Below the pieces are notes generated by a model. The model saw only the letters and a program-made list of their open reading frames with translations. It ran no database searches and was not told the DNA's origin. From Opisthocomus hoazin (lineage: Eukaryota > Chordata > Aves > Opisthocomiformes > Opisthocomidae): 64,000 nt of DNA. The stretch covers positions 55,403,682 through 55,467,681 of the forward strand of contig NC_134418.1 in NCBI RefSeq assembly GCF_030867145.1, given 5' to 3'. How positions within the stretch are numbered: the stretch's first letter is position 1; every line of letters starts with the position of its first letter. Shown here one piece after another: positions 39,411 to 47,799 of the stretch. The position numbers and the translations under genes are program-made.

Positions 39411-42100
39411 TTAACCAGAAAGACAATATCAGGACAAGAGAAATTGTGTTGTGCTTGTCCTTTAGCATAGCGTGGCTAGGCAGGTGTCCATCACCATGTG
39501 GCTCTAGCAGCTCTCTGTTTGTTGCCATTCTGGCAAGTAGAAATGTTTTCTGGCACAGGGGAGATGCCAGGCGTAAATGACCGAAGCTGACCCTGTGCAG
39601 GAGCCTAGCCGCAGCAGAGGGGGGCCACGGGGCTGTAGCTGCCACTCTCCTGCCTGCTTGTCCAGGAGCACAGCACAGTCTCGCCTTCAGCTACACTTTG
39701 TCCCTTCTGCGTAGCGGTTGCATCAAAGACAAAGCTGAAGTGTTTCACAAAGCTGCCAGTAAGTCCATGCAAACCAACACAGATCTCACAGTGACACTGG
39801 GCTTCGCCAAGGAGTCTCTTGAGGCTTTGCCACATCATTTAGCGTGAAAATGCTGGATAAGCTTTCTTCATCTGTTGTCCTCCAAGCAGCTTGGTGCCCT
39901 GTGTGGTCCCTCAGAGTGATGTGCTCACAAAATCCCTTCTGGAAAAACCCACATAAATGCCTTCAGCTACACCTGCTCTGCCACCTTCCAGCCTTCAGGG
40001 GCCTAAGGGCTTGGCAGGGAGCAAACCCTTGCTGCTGCTCTTTCATAAGCTCACTAGAGAAGGCTTAGAAAGAATTATTTATAACATTGTCCACAGTGAA
40101 GGAGTAGGCTGTGTTGCCTAAATCACTGATCTAGTTAAGAGAGGTGAAGCCAGACGAACTCTGCTGGGGCATGGTGCTCTGTCTTGCCTCTCTTATCTAT
40201 ACTGCTCTTCAGCTTTCCTCTCTGCTGTATGCAAGGAGCCTAAAGACAGCCCAGGGCTCTGCTGCTGCAAAGATTTTGACAGTCTGCCTGTTCAGCCCGG
40301 GCTGAGCTCCACTGCTTTGCTCAACAGATCTGTTCTCGTTCCTGAGCCACCCTGGGCTGGGCAAAAAGGAGGACTTTTCCATCCACCTGTGAGCGTACCG
40401 GCTGCAGTCCCTACCCCACCATTGCCAGCTACAGTTGCTTGAATTGTATTTGCAATTCAATGCTTGAATCCTTTCTGCTGCTGCATTCACTATAATTCTT
40501 CACACCCCAGGAATGCACCTCAGCTGCTGCCACCCAGCGCCGCTGGCACCTCCACCAACACATGGGGCAGATTATGTGGAAAATTGCACTAAGCTTCTCT
40601 GCAACCTATTTTGCACCTCCAATAGGAATGAAATTGCACAGTGTGATGTCACCTGTTCAGATCATGCTGGCTTAGGGATGTTAATGTGATTGACCTGTAA
40701 TAGAAATACTGTATTTCCATTCAAAAAATATTAATGAAGTACCAACACTTTACTGCATCAGCTGCGTGTCAAATTATACAGAAATCTAGATTTACCGGTT
40801 AAAAATGAGCCGTGTGGCTTCTTGTCTATTTTACATCGAACTCATCTAACCATGGACATGGTATTAGCTGAAGTTATAATAAAGGAAACAGTAATAGAAA
40901 TATTAATTTTGGAATGTGTTATATGGGATAATTTATTTTTTTTAAAAGAATTTTAAAGGTCACACATAGAGAGTTTTTTTTTTTTGGTCAGTACTTTTTT
41001 CTTTTAAATTTTACTAAAATACCAGGGATCCTAGGTTTGGTCAATACAATGCTGGCACTTACACTCAAATGGTGGCACTGGAACTGCTGAGGGCATTTAA
41101 ATCCTTTTTCCCAAGTATTCATTAGACAGATGGCTAAATACTGTTAACAAAGACTTTGCTGTTCACCTCTTCTGCTTTCTCACTAAAGCTTGTCTTTCGA
41201 CATGACTTTTTCTGCGTAAGATACACTGAGCACACGTAAGCTGATGACTGTTCAGGGTATCCATCTGTAAGACAGGTAAGGTCACAGCAGCTTGGAGGAG
41301 TGCTGTTTGCTTGGGAATATTTCTTCTGTTGTGTCAGAGGCCAGATCAGGCCCGTTATCACTTAAGAGCGTTATACATTTCATGAACGCAACTGTGAGCT
41401 GTTTTGGAGTTTAATTCACAGCTCCTGATGCCCGCTGAAAGGACATTACATCAATTCGAGCATAGTTCATATACCTGTTGTTCAGGTAGAGCATTGCAGG
41501 CCCCAAGGAAACAACGCCTCATCTCCCCACTTCGGACAACCAGCATGCTGCAATCATGGGAGCTGGAGCCACAAGTAAAAGCTAGAGAGCGTGTGTCTGC
41601 AGGAGATGTGCTGGGCCCAGCGTTGCACAGGTGAGAGAAATACCCGTCTCAACGGTCCCTGACCTGGTCTGTGCTCAGTGGGTCCCCTGGGGAGGGGGAT
41701 CCAGGTGCTGCCAGGGAGCCTGGAGAAGACCCAGCCAGCCATGGCCAGTGGGCTGATGCAAGGGGCGGTTTGGAGGCTTCTCCTCATAGGACTTTGGACC
41801 CCTGGTGCAGGTATTTCTTCAGACTGGCAGAAAAGGACCTAGTTGACTCACACATGCAGGGTGCCTGAAGCTGTAAGACGCGACATGAGGATTAGACATT
41901 TTTAAGTATGACTACATCTGGTACAAAAACTTCCAGAATATCTGCTCATATCCAATATGTCTCTTCAAGACAAGAATTTTGGTATTTTCCCTACTTGACC
42001 AAGACTTGTTTAAATTCAATCAGGGAAAACCTGCACCTTCAAGTAGAAGAAGAGTAGATGGTTCTTATGGGAGAAGACGGAAAAACCAGAACAGCATTGC
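39411..42100. other. Intergenic DNA upstream of the RhoGAP-like gene
   Basis: The sequence is mixed. It is moderately GC-rich at 39.6-40.5 kb, AT-rich at 40.6-41.4 kb, then rising in GC towards the promoter. No coding gene, RNA gene or recognisable repeat was identified. The open frames are short and without motifs. Confidence 0.55.
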
Positions 42101-42215
42101 TGCTGGGCACCGAAGGCAGGACCACGCACGCGACAAGGCAACACCAACAGTCGCCATGCCCGGCTCCCCAGGGCCACCAGGCCTCCCCCCACGTCCCCAC
42201 CTCGGGACGGCTCTT

Positions 42216-42256
42216 GGCCCCGCCCCTCCGCCGGGCCCCGCCCACTGTCCATTGGG
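42216..42256 (+). promoter_or_regulatory. GC-box/CCAAT promoter of the RhoGAP-like gene
   Basis: Two GC boxes, CCCCGCCCCTCC (42218-42229) and CCCCGCCCAC (42236-42245), are followed by an inverted CCAAT box, CCATTGG (42249-42255). They lie in a CpG-rich region about 200 bases before the start codon at 42459. No TATA box is evident. This is the usual layout of a TATA-less CpG promoter. The transcription start is not determined. Confidence 0.6.
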
Positions 42257-42458
42257 GTCCCACTGCTGGCAGTTGCAGCCAGCAGCCCCCCGAGCCAGCA
42301 GCACCCAGCTCTGCGGCCACGCAGCAGCGCGCAGGAGGCAGCCTCTGGCCCAGCAGCGCTGCCCCGGCACCGGCACCAGCACCCCGCTGCCCGTCCTCGC
42401 TCTCGCCGCCTGCCTCGCGTCCTCGCTGCCCGCCGAGGGCCCTCCTGGCCCGGGCAGG

Positions 42459-42490
42459 ATGGGCCAGGCCAGCTGCTGCTGCAGCTCCAG
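42459..42490 (+). CDS. RhoGAP-like gene exon 1 (start codon, MGQASCCC)
   Basis: The ATG has a strong Kozak context (A at -3, G at +4) and encodes MGQASCCCSS plus the first two bases of an Arg codon. The donor is GTGGGC. Gly2 followed by Q-A-S-C fits the N-myristoylation pattern, and the three cysteines at 6-8 could be palmitoylated, so membrane anchoring is likely if the start is right. The start is chosen because it joins the next exon in frame. Confidence 0.65.
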
Positions 42491-44490
42491 GTGGGCTCTC
42501 CCTGGGGCTCGGGGACACGCGGCCACGGCCGCCACCCGCACCAGCACCCGCCTTGCTCATGCCCGCCGCTCTCTGCTCTGCTCTGCTCTGCAGGGAGGCT
42601 CTCAGCGACGCCGAGGCCGTGCTGAGCACGGACGTGCGGCTGAGCCGGGGCTGCAGGAGGAGCGAGAGGCGCCTTCTCCTCCTCCCGCAGGAACTGCCCG
42701 TCGCCAAGCTGCAGAAAGAGCCTCTGAGCGCGGCTGCCTTTCCCCCAGCCCTGGCCCCACCACCAGCCCAGGGACAGCCGGGCACCAGCCCCAGGCCCCG
42801 ACACCTTGCTGCTGGAGGCACCAGTGCCCGGCCCAAGGGCAGGCGGGGGACACGCCTCTGGCCACGGGGACCCCCACCAGCCCACCTCCAGCTCCCGGCC
42901 TGCCTCTCCTCTCTGCAGGTGGGGCACCACCCTGTGCCCACAGCTCCGCCTGGCCCTGCACCAGCTCTGGGTGCCGAGCAGCGGGAAGGAGGCGCCGGCC
43001 GAGGGACACAAGGACGACGAGGACGAAGCCAGCCACAAGGACGGGGCCTCCATCATCCTCGCCTGGCCCTCCGGCTCCTGTGTTGCCACTTTCGAGTGAG
43101 TCCTAGAATCCTTAAGCTTGGAAGAGACTTCTAAGACCATCAAGCCCAAATGTCAACCCAACACCACCATGCCTGCTAAACCGTGTCCCCAAGGGCCACA
43201 TCTACACCTTTTTTAGACACCTCCTCCATCCCCTGTTCTCCTTTTGCTCCCAGAAGGGAAAGAGAAGGGCAGAAGCAGCTGCTCTGGCAGGATGGAGGGA
43301 CCCAGGCCTTGGGCTGCGCCTCTGTCCTGCCCCACGGGGCTTCGTCCTGCCCCTGTGTCCTTCCCCACGGGGCAGGGCTCTGCAGGCGTCCGCCCCTCAC
43401 CATGGGCTGGAGATTCAGCAGAGCCTGACGCTGCTTCTGCTCTTTCTTCAGCTCCTGGGCGCTGAAGGAGCTCTGGCTGCACACACTGCTGGGGTAAGAC
43501 GGGGCCATGTTCCAGGCGCAGCCGGACGGGGGAACACAGCTCCCCAGATGGGGAGAGGTGCCCCCGTGCCTGCGGGCAGCTCTTGGGCACAGCTGCCCCA
43601 CAAGAGAGAAGAGGCAGCGTGGGGCTCAGACAGCTCTCTCCCTCTCCCTTCCCGGGCCACAGGACACCAGAAGGACCAAACAGAGCTCGAGTCACCCGGC
43701 TGCCGTCGATCAAGCTCCTGCAGAAGAAGCTGAGCCGCCGCCATGCCGTGAGTGTCTCTCCGCTCTGGCCTCTGTCCCCGAGCACTGCTCCTGCAGCCGA
43801 GCAGCACAGGCATCGCTGCTCAACTTCTTCCCCTGCTTCTCTCTTGCCCAGTGGAGGACACTCAGTGCCAGGAGCGTGGAGAGGCTGCTGGAGGGCCAGG
43901 CCGAGGTGAGAACGGCTGCCTTTCCCCTGCCTCTGGCTTTGCCGGGGTGCCAGGGATGTGGGTGAGTGGGGTGGGCTCGTGCAGGTTGATCCCAAGCAAG
44001 GGCCTCCAACGGCCCCATCTGGAAACAGAGCGGGACTCTGCCGCTCCACAGGTGAGTTTTGCAAGAGAGGAAACGTCCTGCAACTGCTTCAGCCGTGCTC
44101 ACTTGTCCCCTGAGTGTCACCATGCAGGTGTGGCACCCCCAGGGAGGACGTCACCTGGACAAGCAAGGATCCGCGCTGGGCAGCAGCCGCCGGACGTGGT
44201 TCTGCAGGGACACGGAGCCTCTGCTGCTGCCCACAGCTCGGTGAAGGGCAGGGCGAGGGCTGCCGCAGGCCGTCCCGCTGGCACGACCGCTCTCAGGAGC
44301 CTCTGAGCCAGAGCCTCTGAGCCAGAGCCGTGCTTCCAGCTGCCGGCTCCCTGCCCGTCCTGCCGCCCCGCTCAGCACCGCGCTGCAACCAGGCCAGGAC
44401 AGGGCAGGACAGGGCAGCGCAGGCTGCGGGAGGGCTGGCCTGGCCATCTCCATTGACGGGCTCTTGCTCCCTTTTCCTTTGCAGCACGAG

Positions 44491-44521
<31 letters not shown>

Positions 44522-47241
44522 GAGGGGGCTGCCCTGGCCCTTTGCTCTGTGGTGCAGCCCGGCCGCTGCGCGGCTGCCAGGGCAGGGGGGCTCCGGCTGC
44601 AGCAGGGCCCTCTTTGGGCAGCCCCTGGCAGCCCTCTGCCCGCAGGACGGCACGCTGCCCCAGCCCATCCAGGTAAGGCAGCCCGCACACGGGGTCCACA
44701 GCCCTCTCTGCGCCTGCTCCGCAGAGCTGCTGGGCGGCCCCAGGGCTGCGCGGATGGGACATTGGGCTCTTCACCCACGGCTCACGCTTCTGGTCCCAGC
44801 CCCTTGGTGGAAAGACGGAGCCCAGCCTGGGGCAGAGCTCTGGCCCCGGCCAACGCTCTTGCAAAGCATCTCCTCAGCCAAGTCACTGTCCTGATGCATC
44901 TCTTGCAGGACCTGCTGGCTGTCCTGCACCAGCAAGGACCGACGACAGAGGGGATATTCCGCCTTGCTGCCAGCGCGACAGCCTGCCGGGAGCTGAGGGA
45001 GGCCCTGGACCGCGGCGTGGATGTCTACTTGGGAAGCCAGCCCGCCCTCCTGCTGGCCGTCATCTTGAAGGTGAACCCTTCTCACCTGCAGCTCTAACAG
45101 CTCCTGGCTGGCCTGGAGGCTTCCAAGGCTCACCTAGAGCCCTTGGCATGGCAGAACTTCCTCCGAAACATCCCTGACAAGCTCCTTGTGACCCACCTCT
45201 ACGAGGAATGGATGCAAGCCATGGAGAAGACAAGCAGGCAGGCAAAGGTGGAAGAACTGAAAGCGTAAGTGTGGCCAGCAGCCTGCCTGTTGAGCGGGGA
45301 CTGGGAGAGGCCTGGGACTTGCCTCAAAAGGGATGGTCTCCTTCCAAAGCTGTGTTCTCTGCCAGCTCGCTCTTGCTGGGCTGGGGTTACATGCTGGGGC
45401 AAAGGGCACGCACAGGGAGCCTTCCCTTATGGGGGCTTGGGGGAAATCGGGAGCTGGCAAGCAGCGCTGTGCTTCCTTCCTTGAAAGCTGCACAACACAG
45501 CCGCTGGCTCCCACCTGCCTTGGGCAAGCTTCGCGGACGGCTGTGGGCAACGCCTGCTTTATTAACGTTCTGTTGCTCTTCCCTCAGGGTGGCCGAGAAG
45601 TTGCCTGCGGCCACTCTCCTCCTCCTCAAGCGGCTGCTCTCGCTGCTCCAGCACATTGGCCGCAACGTCTCCACCAGCCCAATGACCTCCAGTAACCTGG
45701 CCATCTGCCTCGGGCCAAACCTCTTGAGCCCGGCCAGCAGGGTCCTGCTTCCACTCAGGGCCGTGCTGGAGGCGACTGCAAAGGTATGCTGGATTGACCA
45801 GCCGGCTGTGGCCTTCCCACACCATCAGAGCTTGGCTCCTCACAGCTCCCTGGCAGCCCTCTCTCTCCACCAGATCATGGTGGGCTGGCTGCCTGGAACA
45901 TCAGCCCCACACCAACGGCCTTCTGCGCAGACGCGAGGCTCAGGAGAGGGAAAGGCTGCCTGGCACGTTTGCAGGCACCTGGGTTCACAGCAAGGCTTTG
46001 GTGTGTGCAGGTGAACGTGCTGGTGGAGTTTATGATTGAAAACTGCCATGTAATCTGTGAGGAGGAGACGGCTGGCCTCTCCTGTCCGTTGGCCAAGGAG
46101 TCACCAGCCCCCACGGACAGATCCACAGGTAAGAGCAGGAACTGAGACTTCTCACAGGGTACCAGCATCCTCAATGTCCCAAAGACCACCAGTGCGGGGC
46201 TTTGGCTGCGTTTTGCTTTAGGTGGTTTTGCCTTCCAAGAAGTCCCTTTGCTGCACCTGCTTTTCCTTTCTAGACCTGCATTTGGAAGAGAAAAGTGGCC
46301 CGGCAGGCAGAGCACACGACGACCAGCAGGCAAAAGCCATTCTGCACGCAGCCCCCTCTCTGCTGGACGTCCTTCAAGAAGCTGGGGCAGACACAGCGGC
46401 GGAGTCCGAAATGGCAGAGGTAGGTCAGCTCCACCAACACTGGGACAGTCACTCTCGGGTAGGACGGTCATTTCTGATGAGGCCAAGCGGCTGCTGGGCC
46501 TCCTCTGCTGCCTTTGGGGTTCCTCCTCCCCACCCCCGCTATGATACATTGGAAGGAATATTGGAAACGTTGTTTCTCCAGTGCTTTAGGCACGGACTTC
46601 ATCAGCCAAAATACCTTCAAAAACACAGAGGGGAGCAGCTGTCCACTGGAGAGGGCTTTTGCTTGCATCCTGCTTCATCACATCTTCACCATGTCTATTT
46701 TGGGGCGGGTGGACTGTGCAAAATGAGGATGATGCAAATCCGTGTCTTCTCAGTAGAGCCAAGGTGGCAATGTGGCAATCAGTCGCTTCCTACTCCCGGT
46801 CGTCTCTTGTCACCTGCTAACTCCCAAATTTCTGCTTTAGGCACCTCCAGCTTTGCCTCCAACCACCCCCCAGAGTGCGGCACAGTCCCAGGTACGCCCA
46901 GAACCACTGACGAGCTTCCCAGAAGAAAGAAGGTAAAATGAGCTCGCTTTGGTTCAAATAAGAACGGACTCCAGCGGATGGTGGCTTTCCCTATCTAACC
47001 ACGCTGTGGCCTTCAAAGGTGTGCAGGCTCTCCTCAGAACAGCAAATGTCGAAGAACCAGAAAGAGAAAAGAGGCCTGGGGAGACGACAGGGAAAGCCCA
47101 CCACCAACAAAAAGGAGGAAGAGAGAAAATGTTTGGGGGCGTCGCAAACTGAGAAAATACAGGAAGCTCCAGCAGGCCAAGAAGCCCAGGTGGGTACCAG
47201 GCTCTGCTGCCCAGCTTTCCCAGCTCCCAACACTGCTCTGA
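42459..47241 (+). CDS. TAGAP/ARHGAP20-like Rho GTPase-activating protein gene, about 15 exons
   Basis: I assembled this gene from splice signals and homology. The order is a short N-terminal exon, a PH-like domain in three exons, a linker, a RhoGAP domain in four exons and a basic tail. The predicted protein is about 600 residues. The RhoGAP part aligns well with TAGAP (LPQPIQDLL, GIFR arginine finger, NFLRNIPDKL, SSNLAICLGPNLL, LVEFMIENC). TAGAP in mammals lacks a PH domain, while ARHGAP20 has one, so the architecture is ARHGAP20-like. Such proteins switch off Rho-family GTPases by stimulating GTP hydrolysis. Two joins are problematic: no canonical donor after the second exon, and a one-base frame conflict between the seventh and eighth exons. 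The gene may therefore be a decaying copy, or exons or bases are missing. Introns are very short (84 to about 420 bp). It is followed by a poly(A) signal at 47644. Confidence 0.75.
42571..42590 (+). repeat. (CTCTG)4 microsatellite serving as polypyrimidine tract
   Basis: Four perfect CTCTG units lie immediately before the CAG acceptor of exon 2. Length changes here could affect splicing of the PH-like exon. Confidence 0.8.
42594..42710 (+). CDS. RhoGAP-like gene exon 2 (PH-like domain, N-terminal strands)
   Basis: The exon encodes EALSDAEAVLSTDVRLSRG and then RRSERRLLLLPQELPVAKL. It resembles the first strands of the ARHGAP20-type PH domain, where a ligand-facing loop is followed by RHLFLF-type hydrophobic residues. 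The 3' end is uncertain because no GT donor occurs at the expected place. A GC at 42711 gives the phase needed for the next exon but has a weak context (CT|GCAGAA). Sequence from about 42724 (CTGAGC, then GCGGCTGCC) looks like an intron start whose GT has become CT, though that position would be in the wrong phase. Confidence 0.6.
42919..43095 (+). CDS. RhoGAP-like gene exon 3 (PH-like domain, middle)
   Basis: The acceptor CTCTGCAG and donor GTGAGT are good. The exon reads GTTLCPQLRLALHQLWV, then an acidic/charged insert (KDDEDEASHKDG), then SIILAWPSGSCVATF. This matches the later strands of the PH domain in ARHGAP20-type proteins, where the same LxLxxLWV and LxWPxxxxVATF pattern is seen. Two trailing bases join exon 4 in frame. 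Confidence 0.7.
43104..43225 (-). mobile_element. CR1 LINE fragment in intron 3
   Basis: The stretch from TAGAATCC through CCAACACCACCATGCC to AGACACCTCC matches the reverse complement of the 3' end of CR1, the chicken-repeat LINE. It is a short, 5'-truncated, diverged fragment of about 120 bp. It begins a few bases after the exon 3 donor. Identification is by recognition of the family consensus. Confidence 0.75.
43452..43493 (+). CDS. RhoGAP-like gene exon 4 (end of PH-like domain)
   Basis: This 42-base exon encodes SWALKELWLHTLLG, the C-terminal helix of the PH fold with its characteristic tryptophan. It joins exon 3 (GA + C) and exon 5 (GG + G) in frame. The acceptor is CTTCAG and the donor GTAAGA. 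Confidence 0.7.
43663..43747 (+). CDS. RhoGAP-like gene exon 5 (linker)
   Basis: It encodes TPEGPNRARV then RLPSIKLLQKKLSRRHA, a basic linker helix between the PH-like and RhoGAP domains. The acceptor is GCCACAG and the donor GTGAGT. It ends in phase 0. Confidence 0.7.
43852..43905 (+). CDS. RhoGAP-like gene exon 6 (linker)
   Basis: It encodes the 18 residues WRTLSARSVERLLEGQAE in phase 0 at both ends. The acceptor is TGCCCAG and the donor GTGAGA. It looks like the helix following the PH domain in this family. Confidence 0.65.
44128..44240 (+). CDS. RhoGAP-like gene possible exon 7 (frame uncertain)
   Basis: The interval has an ATGCAG acceptor and a GTGAAG donor, with all frames open. In phase with exon 6 it reads VWHPQGGRHLDKQGSALG and ends LLLPTA with two spare bases, which does not match exon 8 by one base. 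The frame shifted by +1 (starting at 44129) joins exon 8 correctly but not exon 6. It may be a real exon with an indel, or not an exon at all. Confidence 0.4.
44485..44672 (+). CDS. RhoGAP-like gene exon 8 (poly-Ser and start of RhoGAP domain)
   Basis: After the TTTGCAG acceptor, a (CAG)9 run (44492-44518) reads as about eight serines in the frame that leads into RhoGAP. Then come GLPWPFALW and LFGQPLAALCPQDGTLPQP, the conserved start of the TAGAP-type domain. It ends in phase 0 at a GTAAGG donor. The glutamine and alanine frames of the same repeat are shadows. Confidence 0.75.
44492..44518 (+). repeat. (CAG)9 trinucleotide repeat in coding exon
   Basis: Nine perfect CAG units lie directly after the exon 8 acceptor. 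Each repeated CAG could serve as an acceptor without changing frame. In the RhoGAP frame it codes for serine. Confidence 0.85.
44909..45070 (+). CDS. RhoGAP-like gene exon 9 (arginine finger)
   Basis: The exon encodes 54 residues beginning DLLAVLHQQGPTTEGIFR, with the arginine of GIFR being the catalytic finger that inserts into the GTPase site. It continues to LLLAVILK. It starts and ends in phase 0, with a TCTTGCAG acceptor and GTGAAC donor. If read through, the frame meets TAA at 45095-45097, so splicing at 45071 is needed. Confidence 0.85.
45155..45264 (+). CDS. RhoGAP-like gene exon 10
   Basis: It encodes NFLRNIPDKLLVTHLYEEW, then MQAMEKTSRQAKVEELK, the middle of the RhoGAP fold, collinear with the FLRNIPGS region of TAGAP. 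It joins exon 9 across an 84-base intron (GTGAAC...GGCAG) in phase 0 and ends with two bases before GTAAGT. Confidence 0.8.
45588..45783 (+). CDS. RhoGAP-like gene exon 11
   Basis: It encodes VAEKLPAATLLLLKRLLSLL, then the conserved MTSSNLAICLGPNLL block that in RhoGAPs contacts the arginine finger and GTPase, and ends at RAVLEATAK. The acceptor is CCCTCAG and the donor GTATGC, phase 0 at its end. Confidence 0.85.
46011..46128 (+). CDS. RhoGAP-like gene exon 12 (end of RhoGAP domain)
   Basis: It encodes VNVLVEFMIENCHVICEEE, collinear with the IQFLIENC helix that closes the TAGAP RhoGAP domain, followed by a Pro/Ser-rich linker. The acceptor is GTGTGCAG and the donor GTAAGA. Confidence 0.8.
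46274..46419 (+). CDS. RhoGAP-like gene exon 13
   Basis: In frame with exon 12 (G + AC = Asp), it encodes DLHLEEKSGPAGRAHDDQQA and then SLLDVLQEAGADTAAESEMA. It is acidic and low-complexity, downstream of the catalytic domain. The acceptor is TTTCTAG and the donor GTAGGT. Confidence 0.65.
46841..46891 (+). CDS. RhoGAP-like gene exon 14 (Pro-rich)
   Basis: A 51-base exon in phase 0 encodes APPALPPTTPQSAAQSQ. The acceptor TGCTTTAG and donor GTACGC are good. The proline-rich segment could be an SH3-type ligand, but there is no strong consensus. Confidence 0.55.
47038..47241 (+). CDS. RhoGAP-like gene exon 15 (basic tail, stop)
   Basis: From a CTCTCCTCAG acceptor in phase 0 it encodes NSKCRRTRKRKEAWGDDRE, then SPPPTKRRKRENVWGRRK and a final stop TGA at 47239-47241. 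The two basic clusters (RRTRKRK and KRRKRE) resemble nuclear-localisation signals. An alternative acceptor at 47026 gives another frame ending at 47152. I prefer this one because of the pyrimidine tract and the basic composition, which fits related tails as I recall them. Confidence 0.55.
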   Translation, partial: NSKCRRTRKRKEAWGDDRESPPPTKRRKRENVWGRRKLRKYRKLQQAKKPRWVPGSAAQLSQLPTLL

Positions 47242-47665
47242 GTCGGTCCAACTCGCTGGCAAGGGACGGCGAGGGATGGTGCTGCGCAGGGTGTGTAAAG
47301 AACTCCACGCCAGCTGCCCGGGGGCTCCCCATCGAGCCCTGCTGCGTGGCACAGGGGCACTGGGCATCTCTGCCTGCGCCCAGTGCTCGAAGGGCATCAC
47401 CCATGGGGATCAGGCGCCAGAGCCACCCCGCAGTCAGTGCCAGCAACAGCTGTGTGTTCTGGGCCTCCAACAATTCCTTGGCAACCGTGTTCCCCAAAGA
47501 GAGGGGAGCCCAGTCCTGCCTGCTGCTGCCTCTGTGGGTTTATCAGTGCTTTCTGGCTCTGTCGTTGTAGGTGCCGCTTTCCTGTTTCTGCCTGAGCCCA
47601 TGAGACTCCTGGGTCCCCACGCCCCCACGCTCTCGATGTTTGCAATAAAATAATCTTTGCTCTCT
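47242..47665 (+). other. RhoGAP-like gene 3' UTR
   Basis: Non-coding sequence from the predicted stop to just past the poly(A) signal. It is GC-rich for its first 300 bases. Overlapping open frames on both strands are composition shadows. Confidence 0.5.
47644..47649 (+). terminator. Poly(A) signal of the RhoGAP-like gene
   Basis: AATAAA is followed by T-rich and TGTGTCT sequence (47655-47680), a good downstream element. It is placed about 400 bases after the predicted stop. Confidence 0.65.
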
Positions 47666-47799
47666 TCCAACTGTGTCTGCCATATCATGTTCTGGACTGG
47701 GGAGATGTCAGAAAATCTGTGGGTTGAGCCAAAGACAGTATAATAATTAAATATTAAGGCTGTAGATGTACCCTTAGTGCAGGAGGATCTGGTAGGGTC

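Noticed and set aside
38746..39580. Open frames of 171 and 267 codons
   Set aside because: They run through a repeat-type element and code for repeated units only. No gene is supported.
42016..43149. Long open frames (377 and 375 codons) on both strands over the RhoGAP gene 5' end
   Set aside because: They result from high GC content with few stop codons. The spliced PH-like exons explain the region, and the frames have low-complexity Arg/Gly/Pro/Ala composition.
44485..44672. Polyglutamine and polyalanine readings of the CAG run
   Set aside because: Only the serine frame continues into the recognisable RhoGAP sequence LFGQPLAALCPQDG.
45095..45097. TAA as a nonsense mutation in the RhoGAP domain
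   Set aside because: It lies in an 84-base interval with GT...AG ends, whose removal restores collinearity with TAGAP. An intron is the better reading.
47027..47152. Alternative last exon frame from the acceptor at 47026
   Set aside because: It is in phase, but the pyrimidine tract is weaker. The acceptor at 47037 gives a longer basic tail that fits the family better. It is kept only as an alternative.
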